Shown: positions 24,702 through 33,678, counted from the first letter of the stretch. The stretch: 64,000 bases of DNA from Catenuloplanes atrovinosus (GCF_031458235.1 NZ_JAVDYB010000001.1:1318501-1382500), one strand, 5' to 3'. The notes: generated by a model not told the origin, from the sequence alone. A program made the numbers and translations.

Positions 24702-24959
24702 CGGGCCACCGTAGTGCCTGGGTCCGACACTTTCGCCGCAATATCCCCGGCCGGACGATCGTCGGCGTCGGCGCCCGGGCCGGCGGCGCCGTTACCCTGG
24801 CGCAAGATTCCCCGATGGAATGGCTCGCCATAGAGCATTTTCAGCCGGAGTGACCTCGTCGAATCGGTCACTTCACGCCGGTGGTGCGCATCGGCCATAC
24901 TTGGAATCCGACCGGGTATCGCCGGGCGGCTCCCGATCGTGATCGGACCGGAGACTGTC
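24702..24959. other. Divergent promoter region before the RiPP/conflict locus
   Basis: A 258-bp spacer between the MFS gene and the plus-strand membrane-protein gene. It is less GC-rich than its surroundings. It contains the inverted repeat AGTGACC-N10-GGTCACT at 24849-24872, a possible operator or leader hairpin. I see no coding sequence. Confidence 0.5.
24849..24872. promoter_or_regulatory. Inverted repeat, candidate operator
   Basis: AGTGACC and GGTCACT are 7-bp perfect inverted arms 10 bp apart, about 90 bp upstream of the first gene of the 24.9-31.4 kb operon. The spacing suits a dimeric repressor; no regulator gene adjoins it. Confidence 0.4.
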
Positions 24960-25568
24960 GTGAGATATGACGAAGTCAGCTCCGCCGCCGTGATCCTCCA
25001 TGAGTACGAGAGACTCAAAGAGGAACAGTTGCAACGCATTTCCACCCGGGACAATCTGGTCTATGCGACGCTCGCCTCCATCGGCGCGGTGCTGTTCGGC
25101 GTCCATCAGGTGGGCGCGGTCGATCTGGTGCTCCTGCTGCCGCCCGGGTGCGTGGCGCTCGGCTGGACCTACCTGGTCAACGACGAGAAGATCTCCGCCG
25201 TGGGCCGGTACGTCCGCGCCGAGCTCGCCCCGCGCCTGGCCCGCATGCCGGAGGTCGGCGAGCCGGTCTTCGGCTGGGAGACCTTCCATCGCTCGGACGC
25301 GCGCCGGCGGAGCCGGAAGCTGATCCAGCTCGCGGTGGACGTCCTGATCTTTTGTGTGCCCGGTGTGGTCGCGATTGCCGTGCGGCTCGCCGCGGGTGAG
25401 ATCTCATTTCTTGCCGGGCTGGTCGTGGTGGCCGAGATTACGATGGTGCTGTTCCTCGTCCAACAGATAGTCGTCAATGCAGATTTGCACCGAGACGGAC
25501 CCAGGAGCGCTGCCGATGACAACGCCCCCGCATTCGCGAGCTTTCGATCCGGACGAGGTACGCAATAG
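24960..25568 (+). CDS. Four-helix integral membrane protein of conflict-type loci
   Basis: A 202-aa protein: an N-terminal amphipathic helix (VILHEYERLKEEQLQRISTR) leads directly into four hydrophobic segments at about residues 38-56, 62-82, 130-152 and 154-175, with a cytoplasmic-looking basic loop (FHRSDARRRSRKL) between the pairs. The tail is hydrophilic. GGAG at 24950-24953 favours the GTG at 24960 over one at 24939. Proteins with this helix-RDNLVYATL pattern recur beside NTPase/effector conflict systems in actinobacteria and cyanobacteria as far as I recall. Its last 53 bp overlap the next gene, so they are co-expressed. A membrane sensor or pore role is a guess. Confidence 0.75.
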   Translation: MRYDEVSSAAVILHEYERLKEEQLQRISTRDNLVYATLASIGAVLFGVHQVGAVDLVLLLPPGCVALGWTYLVNDEKISAVGRYVRAELAPRLARMPEVGEPVFGWETFHRSDARRRSRKLIQLAVDVLIFCVPGVVAIAVRLAAGEISFLAGLVVVAEITMVLFLVQQIVVNADLHRDGPRSAADDNAPAFASFRSGRGTQ

Positions 25569-27612
25569 GGTCACCATCGGCATGATCACCGCCCTCGTGG
25601 TGGAGGGCCGCGCGGTGGCCGACCTGCTGCGGGGCGGCCACGAGTTCCGGTACGAGAACGATCCGCAGCCCTACCGGGTCGGCATGCTGGCGAGCGCCGT
25701 GCCGGACCGCCCGCACCACGTGGCCCTGACGGTGCTGCTCCAGGACGGCACCCGGCACGCCGCATCGGCCTGCGCCGACCTGCTCCGCACCTTCCCGAAC
25801 GTGAACTGCGTGATCCTGGTGGGCATCGGCGGCGGCATCCCCCGTCGTGGGCAGCCGGACCGGCACGTGCGACTCGGCGACATCGTCGTGGCCACGGAGG
25901 GCGTGCTCGACTACCGGTACGTCAATCGCGAGGGTCCGCTGGAACGCCTGCGGCGCTGGGGCGGCGCGGACGGGCTCTCCAGCCCGCTGCGGCGCGCGCT
26001 GACCGAGCTCGGCATGCGCGCGGCCACCGCCGGGGAGGGATGGCAGCGCTGGCTGGACCCGGAGGTGACGCCGGCCGCGGCCGGCTATCCCCGGCCGGAT
26101 CCGGCGCACGACCGGCTGACCGAGGACGGCCACCCGGTCACGCATCCGTCCGAGGAGGCGTCGGGGCACGTCGTGGGCCTGCCGAAGGTGCACGTCGGCC
26201 TGGTCGCCTCCGGCGACGTGCTGCTGCGGGACGAGCACGAGCGGGACCGCCTCGCCGCGGAGTTCCCGTCGCTGCGGGCGTTCGAGATGGAGGCGTCCGG
26301 CGTCACGGTGGCGACGGCCGCGCGCGACAACCGCTGGTTCATGGTCCGCGGGATCACCGACTACTGCGACGGGCAGAAGAACGACGTCTGGCACCGGTAC
26401 GCGTCCTACGCCGCCGCCGCGTACGTCTGCGCGCTGCTGGAGGTGTGTCAGCCGGTGTTCGTGCAGCCGTGGCTGCGACTTCCGGTGCGGGACCGCGTGG
26501 TCGAGCTGCTGAGCCGCATCCCGCCGGGTACGGATCTGCGCGCGATCTGGTCCGCGGCCGTGCCGGAGATCGACTGTCCGGCCACCGGCGACGAGATGAC
26601 GGCGCTGCACGCGTTCGACTACCTGACCCAGTGGAACTGCGCGGGCGACGGCCTGTCTCCCGCGCTGACGTTCGTCGACGCGCTCGCGCGCAGTGCCGCG
26701 GGCGCCGGGGTCGCCGCCGAGCTGCGGCAGTGGGTGGACGAACAGGCCACGGCGACGCAGGCCGACCGGGCGCTGCGGGAGTGGCGGGAACGCCCGCCGC
26801 CGGCGCCTCCGGCCGATCCCGCGGGACCGTGCCTGGTGATCGAGATCGAGCCGGACGGCATCGACCGGAGCCTGTGCCAGGTGGGCAGCTACCTCCAGCG
26901 GAAGGCCGGTGACTGGGAGCCCGAGCGCGGCCCGTCGCTGCACGCGCCGGTGAGCGTGGCGGAACTGGACCGGGCGGTGCCCAAGCTGGTGGACGACGTG
27001 GAACAGCAGCGGCCGTGGGACGCCGGCACGGAACCGGTCATCGAGTTCCTGCTCCCGGCCGGACTGATGAACCTGCCGGTGGAGTGGTGGTGCGCGCCGT
27101 CCCAGCGCGACATCCCGCTGTGCGTCGACTACCAGGTCGCGATGCGCAGCCTGGAGCGGATGCGGGAGAAGCCCCGCCTGCGGTTCTGGCGAGACCGGTG
27201 GAGCACGCTATCGGCGCGCGGCGGCGACGGCTTCTACCCGGGAGTGCACCCGCGGAACGCGGATGAGCTGCACCGCTGGGGCGTGCGCCTGCACCGCCGG
27301 CGGGACGTGTCGTCGGTGGCGCTGAGCGGCCCGCCCGAGGAGTGGCCCGGCCGCGGCGAGCTGGACTACGCGCTGCAGGCCGGGGTGCCGGTGATCCTCT
27401 GGGATCGCCGCCCGAAGCCCACGCCGGAGAGCGACGAGGCGCTGGCCCAGCTCGCCTCCGAGGCCGGCCGGGACCTGCCCGGGCGGATCGAGGAACTGCG
27501 GACCCAGGCCGCCGAGCTGCCGGAGGAGGAGCGCACGGCGCACGAGGGCGGCTACGTGGCGCTGCTCTGGGACGATCCGAACCGGCTGATCCCACCGGTG
27601 GTGGAGCCGTGA
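25516..27612 (+). CDS. Nucleosidase/effector-associated/VMAP-C-like fusion protein
   Basis: A 698-aa multidomain protein. Residues 18-300 are a nucleoside phosphorylase-superfamily (PNP/MTAN-like) domain: ILVGIGGGIP (about 98), FEMEASGVTVATA (about 256; nucleoside-binding Met-Glu) and VRGITDYCDGQKND (about 276; catalytic Asp). Residues 320-405 are a helical effector-associated-like domain (RDRVVELLSRIPPGTDLRAI). Residues 435-698 resemble the C-terminal domain of vWA-MoxR-associated proteins (VMAP): VIEFLLPAGLMNLPVEWW and LQAGVPVILWDRRP. Such proteins belong to NTP-dependent conflict systems in which the effector domain is released on a trigger. AGGAG at 25503 sets the ATG at 25516. It overlaps both neighbours. 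A nucleotide-depleting effector role is inferred. Confidence 0.8.
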   Translation: MTTPPHSRAFDPDEVRNRVTIGMITALVVEGRAVADLLRGGHEFRYENDPQPYRVGMLASAVPDRPHHVALTVLLQDGTRHAASACADLLRTFPNVNCVILVGIGGGIPRRGQPDRHVRLGDIVVATEGVLDYRYVNREGPLERLRRWGGADGLSSPLRRALTELGMRAATAGEGWQRWLDPEVTPAAAGYPRPDPAHDRLTEDGHPVTHPSEEASGHVVGLPKVHVGLVASGDVLLRDEHERDRLAAEFPSLRAFEMEASGVTVATAARDNRWFMVRGITDYCDGQKNDVWHRYASYAAAAYVCALLEVCQPVFVQPWLRLPVRDRVVELLSRIPPGTDLRAIWSAAVPEIDCPATGDEMTALHAFDYLTQWNCAGDGLSPALTFVDALARSAAGAGVAAELRQWVDEQATATQADRALREWRERPPPAPPADPAGPCLVIEIEPDGIDRSLCQVGSYLQRKAGDWEPERGPSLHAPVSVAELDRAVPKLVDDVEQQRPWDAGTEPVIEFLLPAGLMNLPVEWWCAPSQRDIPLCVDYQVAMRSLERMREKPRLRFWRDRWSTLSARGGDGFYPGVHPRNADELHRWGVRLHRRRDVSSVALSGPPEEWPGRGELDYALQAGVPVILWDRRPKPTPESDEALAQLASEAGRDLPGRIEELRTQAAELPEEERTAHEGGYVALLWDDPNRLIPPVVEP

Positions 27613-30600
27613 GCGACGAACGGCCCGGCCCGCGCCCGCCCAGCCCGGTACCCCAGCTGACCGACCCGGGTGGCCTGCTGACCGCGTTGCGCGGCCTGGC
27701 GCGGCACGGCCCGCGGCTGTCGCTCGTGGTGGACGAGTGCCGCACCATGCGGGTCTGGCAGCCCGCGGTCCGCGAGCTGCACGGCCTGGCCGCCCAGGCG
27801 TTCGGCGGCGAGCACGTGCATCGCGTGCAGTTGCAGACGATCGAGGACGGGGACCGCCCGGAGGCCGAACTCGCGGTGATCGTCACGGACGGGCTGGACG
27901 AGATCTGGCGGCAGCCGTTCGCGCACCGGCTGCTGTCCCGCTGGGGCGGCCTGGTCCCGGTGGCGATCGTGAATCCGTACCCGCAGGGCCGCTGGAGCCG
28001 CACGCATCTGGCGCCCCGCCCGGTCCGGCTGACCGCCCGCCACCCGCGTGCGCCGAACACCGGGCTGCACGTCGCCGAGGACGAGCGGTGGCGGAGCCCG
28101 CTGCACGAGCCGCTGACCGGGAGCCCGCTCGCCGTGCCGCTGCTGGAGCTGGACCCGCGCTGGCTGGGCTGGTGGGCGACGCTGGTCGGCCGGGCCGGCG
28201 AGGCGGTGCTGGACGCCACCGTGCTGCTCGTCGCGGAGGAGCCGTCCGGCACGGAACCACCGGCACCGCCGGTCGCCGGCGTCTGGGAGCCGGCCCGGGC
28301 GGTGGCGGTCTTCCGCGGCACCGCCTCGGAGCGCGCGCTGCGCCTGGCCTCCTACGTGGCCGCGGCACCACCGGACCTGGCCGCGGTACGGGTGGTGCAG
28401 GGCGGGATGATGCCGGCCTCCACCCCGCTGGACCTGGCGGACGTGGTGGTCAGCGACGCGCTGATGGAGCCGGGTACGCCGGCCGCGTACCGGGGCGACT
28501 TCCGGTTCCGGCCGGGCGTCCGGGAGGCGCTGCTGGCCCGCACCACCCGCGTCGAGACCGCGCGCGTGGTGGAGATCGTGGCGCGGCACTACGGCGACCG
28601 GCGGCCGGAGGCGCAGAGCCTGCTCCGCGCGCTGGAGAAGCCCGAGACGGTACGGGACACGCCTGTCACGCTGGAGACGGTGGCCTTCGCGGAGACCGAG
28701 GTCGCGGTGCTCCGCGCACTGTCCGGGCCCTACCTGGTGCGCGCGCGGCAGCGGGCCAGAGCCCTGGACAACTTTCACAGATCGGGGTCGGCGGCCACGC
28801 CGGCCGGCACGCGGACGCACGCCGGGAGCAGTGGGACGATGAGCAACCTTTCACCGGATCGGCCGGTGCAGCCGATCGACCAGTCACTGACGATGCCCGG
28901 TGAGCAGACGGCCGCCGGCAACACCGTCTGGGGCAGCCTGCCGCCGAGGAACGGCGACTTCATCGGGCGCAATCAGCTGCTGGAGGCGCTGGAGCGCCGG
29001 CTGCGCGCCGAGCACGTGACCGCGGTGCTGCCCCAGGCCCTGCACGGCCTCGGCGGCGTCGGCAAGTCACAGATCGCGGTGGAGTACGCCTACCGGCACC
29101 GCGACGAGTACGACATCGTGTGGTGGATTCCCGCGGAGCAGCCGGCGCAGATCCTCCGGGCCATCCTGGCGCTGGGCGAGAAGCTCGGGCTGGAGGTCGA
29201 GGGCGAGGCCAGCACCGCGGTCGTCGACGTGTGGAACGCGCTGCAGACCGGTGCTTCGTACCCGAAGTGGCTGCTGATCTTCGACAACGCGGAGACGGTC
29301 GACACGGTCCAGCCCTATCTGCCCCGCGAGGGCAGCGGCAAGGTGTTGATCACGTCGCGCAACGAGCGGTGGACCGATCTGGCGCAGACGCTGGAGATCG
29401 ACGTGTTCAGCCGGGCGGAGAGCGTCGAGCTGCTTCGCAAGCGCAACCCGCAGCTGACGCCGGAGGAGGCGGACCGGATCGCGGAGGTGCTGGAGGACCT
29501 GCCGCTCGCGGTGGGCCAGGCCTCGGCGTGGCTCAGCGCCGCCGGCATCGGCTTCGAGGAGTACCTGCGCCTGCTGCTGGAGAAGCGGGAGCAGCTGGCG
29601 GAACGCGCGACGGCGGGCGACTACGACCTCGCGGTGGCGGCCGCCTGGACCGTGGCCCTGGACCGGCTCGGCGTGGAGAGCCCCGCCGCGCTGCAACTGC
29701 TCCAGGTGTGCGCGTTCTTCGCGCCGGAACCCATCGCGCGCGAACTCTTCGTCGCCTCCCGGAACTCGCCGATCGCGCCGGAACTGGACGCCACGCTGCA
29801 GAACCCGAGCCGGCTCAACCGGGCGTTGCGTCAGATCCAGCGGTACGGACTGGCGCGCATCGACCACCGCGACCAGACCGTGCAGCTGCACCGGCTGGTG
29901 CGTACCGTGATGGTCGACCAGCTCAGTCAGGAGGTGCGCGGCAGGCTCGAGCACGGCGCGCACGTGCTGCTGGCCGGCGGCAACCCGGGAAACCCGTCGA
30001 GCGCGGCACACTGGCCCCGCTACCACGCGCTGCTGCCGCACGTGGAGGCCTCGAACACGGTGGCCTGCGAGGACGCGTGGACCCGCCAGCTGGTCCTGGA
30101 CGTGATCGGCTTCTACTACTGGTGGGGTGACCAGGCGAGCTGCCGGGACCTGGCGCGGCGCGTGGTGACCGGGTGGCGCACCATGCTGGGCCCGGACGAC
30201 CTCCAGACGCTCAAGGCGGCACGCTGGCTCGCCTACGTGCAGCGGCTCCTCGGCGAGTTCGCCGAGGCCGCGCAGATCAACGAGGACTGCCTGGCCCGGT
30301 TGCGGGCCACCGTCGGCGAGGACGAGGAGGACACGCTCGACGCGATGAGCCTGGTCGCGGCGGACCTACGGGCCAAGGGCGACTTCGAGGCGGCGCGCAC
30401 GCTGGACCGGACCGCGCTGGACCGCTGCCGCGACGTACTGGGCGACGACGATCCGTTCACACTCAAGGCCGCGCACAGCCTCGCCGTCAGTCTCCGGCTG
30501 ACCGGCGAGTACGAGGAGGCGCTGCGGCTGGACCGGGAGACGTTCCGGCGGCGGGTCGAGGTGCTCGGCGAGGACCACCTCGAGACGCTGATGACCAGGA

Positions 30601-31400
30601 CCGGGCTGGCGCTCGATCTCCGCGAGCGCGGCGACTACCTCGACGCGCACACGAATCTGGAAGGGCTCTACGACGAGTGCCTGCGACACCTCGACCCCGA
30701 CCACCCGCAGGTGCTGGCCGTGGCCCGGAACCTGGCGGTGGCCCGGCGCCGGGCGGGCGATCAGGAGGGCGCGCGCAAGCTCGCGGAGGAGACCATGACC
30801 CGGCTGCGCCAGCGGTTCACCGCGCTCCAGCCCGAGGCGATCGCCGCGGCCATCGACTACGCGGTCGACCTGCGCGAGAGCGACAACCTGGAGGCGGCGC
30901 GCGAGCTGTCCGAGGCGACCGCCAACGACTACGGCCGGACCCTGGGGCCGGACCACCCGTACACCCTCTACGCGCGGACCAACCTCGCCATCGTGCTGCG
31001 GCTGCAGGGCGACGCCGCCGGCGCCCACGCGCACGACGAGGCCGCCTACCGCCGGCTGGCCGAGCGGCTCGGCGAGGACCACGTGCTGACGCTCACCTGC
31101 GCGACCAACCTGGCGAGCGACCTGGCCGAGCTCGGCGAGCACCGGCGCGCGTACGAGCTGGACGCGACGACCCTGCGGCTGTCCCGGGAACGGCTCGGCG
31201 CCGACCACCCGTCCACCCTGGCGTGCGCGCTGAACCTGTCGTTCGACCTGGCCGCGCTCGGCCGCGCGGCGGAGGCCGACCGGTTGTACGAGGAGGTGCT
31301 GGCGGCGATGCGCCGGGTGCTCGGTAGCGACCACCCGGCGATCGACGCGGCCGTCGCGCGCGTGCGGGCCAACTGCGACGTGGACCCGATGCCGCTGTAG
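27609..31400 (+). CDS. fxsT: SAV_2336-domain/NB-ARC/TPR protein of the FxSxx-COOH system type
   Basis: A 1263-aa protein with three parts. Residues 1-390 are an SAV_2336-type N-terminal domain (LSLVVDECRTMRVWQPAVRE near 38, PVAIVNPYPQGRWSRTHL near 118). Residues 440-800 are an NB-ARC STAND ATPase: VWGSLPPRNGDFIGRNQLLE, P-loop LHGLGGVGKSQIAVEY (Lys about 485), Walker B LLIFDNAE (about 556), LITSRNERW and the EDLPLAVGQAS loop. Residues 860-1255 carry about ten 42-aa TPR units with the recurring LG-x-DHP-x-TL pattern. The NB-ARC/TPR part matches the tetratricopeptide protein of FxSxx-COOH peptide systems. GTG at 27609 overlaps the upstream stop. It probably senses a signal through TPRs and switches with ATP, acting with the two genes before it. 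Confidence 0.85.
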   Translation: MSDERPGPRPPSPVPQLTDPGGLLTALRGLARHGPRLSLVVDECRTMRVWQPAVRELHGLAAQAFGGEHVHRVQLQTIEDGDRPEAELAVIVTDGLDEIWRQPFAHRLLSRWGGLVPVAIVNPYPQGRWSRTHLAPRPVRLTARHPRAPNTGLHVAEDERWRSPLHEPLTGSPLAVPLLELDPRWLGWWATLVGRAGEAVLDATVLLVAEEPSGTEPPAPPVAGVWEPARAVAVFRGTASERALRLASYVAAAPPDLAAVRVVQGGMMPASTPLDLADVVVSDALMEPGTPAAYRGDFRFRPGVREALLARTTRVETARVVEIVARHYGDRRPEAQSLLRALEKPETVRDTPVTLETVAFAETEVAVLRALSGPYLVRARQRARALDNFHRSGSAATPAGTRTHAGSSGTMSNLSPDRPVQPIDQSLTMPGEQTAAGNTVWGSLPPRNGDFIGRNQLLEALERRLRAEHVTAVLPQALHGLGGVGKSQIAVEYAYRHRDEYDIVWWIPAEQPAQILRAILALGEKLGLEVEGEASTAVVDVWNALQTGASYPKWLLIFDNAETVDTVQPYLPREGSGKVLITSRNERWTDLAQTLEIDVFSRAESVELLRKRNPQLTPEEADRIAEVLEDLPLAVGQASAWLSAAGIGFEEYLRLLLEKREQLAERATAGDYDLAVAAAWTVALDRLGVESPAALQLLQVCAFFAPEPIARELFVASRNSPIAPELDATLQNPSRLNRALRQIQRYGLARIDHRDQTVQLHRLVRTVMVDQLSQEVRGRLEHGAHVLLAGGNPGNPSSAAHWPRYHALLPHVEASNTVACEDAWTRQLVLDVIGFYYWWGDQASCRDLARRVVTGWRTMLGPDDLQTLKAARWLAYVQRLLGEFAEAAQINEDCLARLRATVGEDEEDTLDAMSLVAADLRAKGDFEAARTLDRTALDRCRDVLGDDDPFTLKAAHSLAVSLRLTGEYEEALRLDRETFRRRVEVLGEDHLETLMTRTGLALDLRERGDYLDAHTNLEGLYDECLRHLDPDHPQVLAVARNLAVARRRAGDQEGARKLAEETMTRLRQRFTALQPEAIAAAIDYAVDLRESDNLEAARELSEATANDYGRTLGPDHPYTLYARTNLAIVLRLQGDAAGAHAHDEAAYRRLAERLGEDHVLTLTCATNLASDLAELGEHRRAYELDATTLRLSRERLGADHPSTLACALNLSFDLAALGRAAEADRLYEEVLAAMRRVLGSDHPAIDAAVARVRANCDVDPMPL

Positions 31401-31408
31401 GCCACCGG

Positions 31409-33202
31409 TCAGCGCAGCACCTCGGTGCCCACCCAGTCGGCCAGATCCCGCGGCGAGCGGCCGGCACCGGGGTAGAGCGCGGCCACGATCTCCGGCCGCT
31501 CCAGCAGCGCGGCCGCCGCGGCCTTGTCACCGTCCGCACGGAGCGCGAGGCCCAGCCCGGTCCACGCGTCCGGCCGGCCCGGGTCCTCGGCCACCAACTC
31601 GCCGAACTCGCGCACGGCGGTGCGCGCGTCGCCGCGGAACAGCGCCAGGTCGGCCGGGAACAGGCCGGCGCCCCACGCCTCGCCGGGCGACGCCTCGAAC
31701 CGGTCCGGCGCCACGATGCGACGGCGGGCCAGCCCCAACCGGCCCTGCGACCAGTGCCGCATCGCCGGGTCGGGCCGCACGGTGGACGCGCGGACGCGCG
31801 AGGTCACCGGCGCCGCCGCGCGCAACGCGTCGCGCAGGGTCTCGATGTCGGCCGGGTCCGGCCGGCAGTGGCGGATGCGCCAGCCGGCCCGATGCGCGTC
31901 CGCGACCAGGCGGGCCAGCTCGGCGGCGCTGCCCGGCGTCTCGTCCCGGGGCCAGGACGCCAGCTCCGCGCCGAGCGCGTCGGTGAACCGCCGGCCGGCC
32001 TCGGTCAGCTCCGGGGCGGCCTGCGCCGTGGCCAGGCCCTCCTGTGCCTGGGAGCGGGCGTAGGCGTACTCGAATTCCACGATGGCGGCCTCGTCCGGTC
32101 CCGCCTGCCGCAGGTAGCGCCGCCAGAAGTCGGCGATGCCGGCGAACGCGTACACACCCTGCAGCAGCCCGCCGGGCGGGCGCGGGTCGTCACGCCACGG
32201 CGCGTACAGCGTCGGCTCGCCGCCCGCGCCCATCAACGGGACCAGGTGCATCAGGCCGCCGAGCTTGATGTGCATGAACTCGTGCGCCAGCGAGACCGCG
32301 AGCGTCACCGCGTCCGGCGGCAGCGAGCACATGATCGCGCCGAACGCGTCGCCGGTGGAGGCGCTCCGCGTGTCCCAGCCGTCGTTGACCGGCAGCGGGA
32401 CCAGCGACGTGACGCCCACCTCCATGGCGGCGGCCATCTCCGGGTTCACCCGGCAGAGGATCGACCACGCGTCCGTGATCAATTCCGTCCACCGGCTGAG
32501 TTCTGCCGCGGAGAGGCGGGCCGGGGCCACCGGGTCGGCCAGATCGCGCAGCGGGTCGAGGTCGTCGAGCCAGACCGACAGCCGGGGGCCGTCGCCGGCC
32601 GTGACCCGGCGCAGCGCGTACCAGCCGTCGCCGTCACCGGACGCGGGCACGTCGATGCGGGTGCCGCCGTGGCTCAGCCACAGCCGGCCGCCGGTCGTAC
32701 CGGCCTCCGCGGTGTCCCACCCGGCGGCGCCGTCGAAGTGCGCCATGCCGAAACACGGCACGTTCGCCCGGCCGTCGCGCAGCGGCACCCGCGTGGTGAA
32801 GTCCTGTCCGGCGAGCGCCGCGGCGGCGAGCGCCAGTGCGGTGAGCTGACCGAAGTCGTGCGCGATCGGGGCGTCGCTCGACGTGCCACCGCGGTGCCGG
32901 CGCAGCGCGTAGGCGATCCAGGCGCCGACGTGCGGGTGCATCAGGAGACCGGTGATCGCCTCGGGCGCGGCGTCCTGTGCGCGTTCCAGCGCGTTCCACG
33001 CCTCTGCAACATTGAACCCCGCGGTCAGCGCGGGGTTCTCGGTCATCGCATCGAGGAAGGCTTTCAGCAACACTTTTCGGCGACTTAGTTGACCGGACAG
33101 TAGCTCACCGATGACTATTGGTGAGCCGCCGCCGATGGCGAGTTCGGTGATTGCCTCCTGGCGGAGCACGTGAAGGCGGGTGCTCTCTTGTGTCGCGGGC
33201 AC
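31409..33202 (-). CDS. HExxH-type peptide-modifying enzyme (putative peptide beta-hydroxylase)
   Basis: A 597-aa protein of the HExxH family that accompanies FxSxx-type RiPP precursors (TIGR04267 group; recently renamed in databases as alpha-ketoglutarate-type peptide beta-hydroxylase, from memory). The metal motif is SLAHEFMHIKLGGLMHL, with HEFMH at about residues 307-311. N-terminal residues 1-110 are helical (LRQEAITELAIGGGSPIVIG). Residues after about 490 contain a TPR-like helical segment (EFGELVAEDPGRPDAWTGLG). The GTG at 33202 is chosen because AGGAG lies 5 bp before it; the GTG at 33208 overlaps that site. The gene is 41 bp downstream of the precursor peptide gene on the same strand, so that peptide is its likely substrate. 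Confidence 0.82.
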   Translation of the reverse strand: MPATQESTRLHVLRQEAITELAIGGGSPIVIGELLSGQLSRRKVLLKAFLDAMTENPALTAGFNVAEAWNALERAQDAAPEAITGLLMHPHVGAWIAYALRRHRGGTSSDAPIAHDFGQLTALALAAAALAGQDFTTRVPLRDGRANVPCFGMAHFDGAAGWDTAEAGTTGGRLWLSHGGTRIDVPASGDGDGWYALRRVTAGDGPRLSVWLDDLDPLRDLADPVAPARLSAAELSRWTELITDAWSILCRVNPEMAAAMEVGVTSLVPLPVNDGWDTRSASTGDAFGAIMCSLPPDAVTLAVSLAHEFMHIKLGGLMHLVPLMGAGGEPTLYAPWRDDPRPPGGLLQGVYAFAGIADFWRRYLRQAGPDEAAIVEFEYAYARSQAQEGLATAQAAPELTEAGRRFTDALGAELASWPRDETPGSAAELARLVADAHRAGWRIRHCRPDPADIETLRDALRAAAPVTSRVRASTVRPDPAMRHWSQGRLGLARRRIVAPDRFEASPGEAWGAGLFPADLALFRGDARTAVREFGELVAEDPGRPDAWTGLGLALRADGDKAAAAALLERPEIVAALYPGAGRSPRDLADWVGTEVLR

Positions 33203-33243
33203 GGACACTCCTAGTCCCGGGTCAGAATGGAAGCGGGGGAGAT

Positions 33244-33423
33244 TCAGTCCGCGCGGCCGGGCGGGCCGGAGCCGCCCAGATTGGCGCGGGGGCGCTCGAC
33301 CTGCCGCAGGGCCCGACGGACCGCGGCCGCTGGCACGAGGTCGTCCTTCAGGCGCAGGTCGCGCAGGGTGCAGTCGCTGAGGTCGATCAGCTCGGTGATG
33401 ACGTCACCCGGGCGGTGTGTCAT
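33244..33423 (-). CDS. FxsA-like RiPP precursor peptide lacking the F-x-S-x-x terminus
   Basis: A 59-aa peptide with a strong AAGGAGGAG ribosome site ten bases before its ATG. The leader-like part, TELIDLSDCTLRDLRLKDD then AAAVRRALRQVERP, fits the FxSxx-COOH precursor pattern (acidic-hydrophobic VDVSG-x-x-L-x-x-L block, then RR-x-L). The usual C-terminal core, F-x-S-x-x-COOH, is replaced by RANLGGSGPPGRAD. It heads a minus-strand unit with the HExxH enzyme gene 41 bp downstream. Modification of the C-terminal segment, perhaps of Asn or Asp, is inferred from that pairing. The frame is short and I know of no named family that includes this exact core. Confidence 0.75.
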   Translation of the reverse strand: MTHRPGDVITELIDLSDCTLRDLRLKDDLVPAAAVRRALRQVERPRANLGGSGPPGRAD

Positions 33424-33504
33424 GTCGTTGAGTCTCCTCCTTCGGGCGTCGGTTCGCCCGAGGATCGGGAAATGTGAAGATCATTTGAGAATGAATATGG
33501 GAGC

Positions 33505-33542
33505 GTGCTGCCCCCCGCTCCGAGAGAAACGGGGGGCAGCAC
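33505..33542. terminator. Perfect 13-bp stem-loop upstream of the precursor peptide gene
   Basis: GTGCTGCCCCCCG and CGGGGGGCAGCAC pair perfectly around a 12-nt loop. It lies 82 bp upstream of the peptide start and 137 bp downstream of the 111-aa gene on the same (minus) strand. It can be the terminator of that gene or a leader hairpin of the peptide transcript. No T-run follows on either strand. Confidence 0.6.
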
Positions 33543-33569
33543 CGTATCCAACCATCAAACGAGTCAAAA
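33541..33569 (-). promoter_or_regulatory. Candidate promoter for the precursor peptide unit
   Basis: On the minus strand TTTTGA/TTGACT (33562-33569) is followed after 15-17 bp by TACGGT (33541-33546). Transcription from it would begin at the large stem-loop at 33505-33542, placing the hairpin at the very 5' end of the message. The match is modest. Confidence 0.3.
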
Positions 33570-33678
33570 CGCCATCGCGCTCGCGGGTATAAACGCCCGA
33601 ACGGGTTGTTGCGCCGCTAAAGCCGAAAGCCCTCCGGATTTCCGCTATTGACCACCGAATACTGCGGAAATGCGCGGG

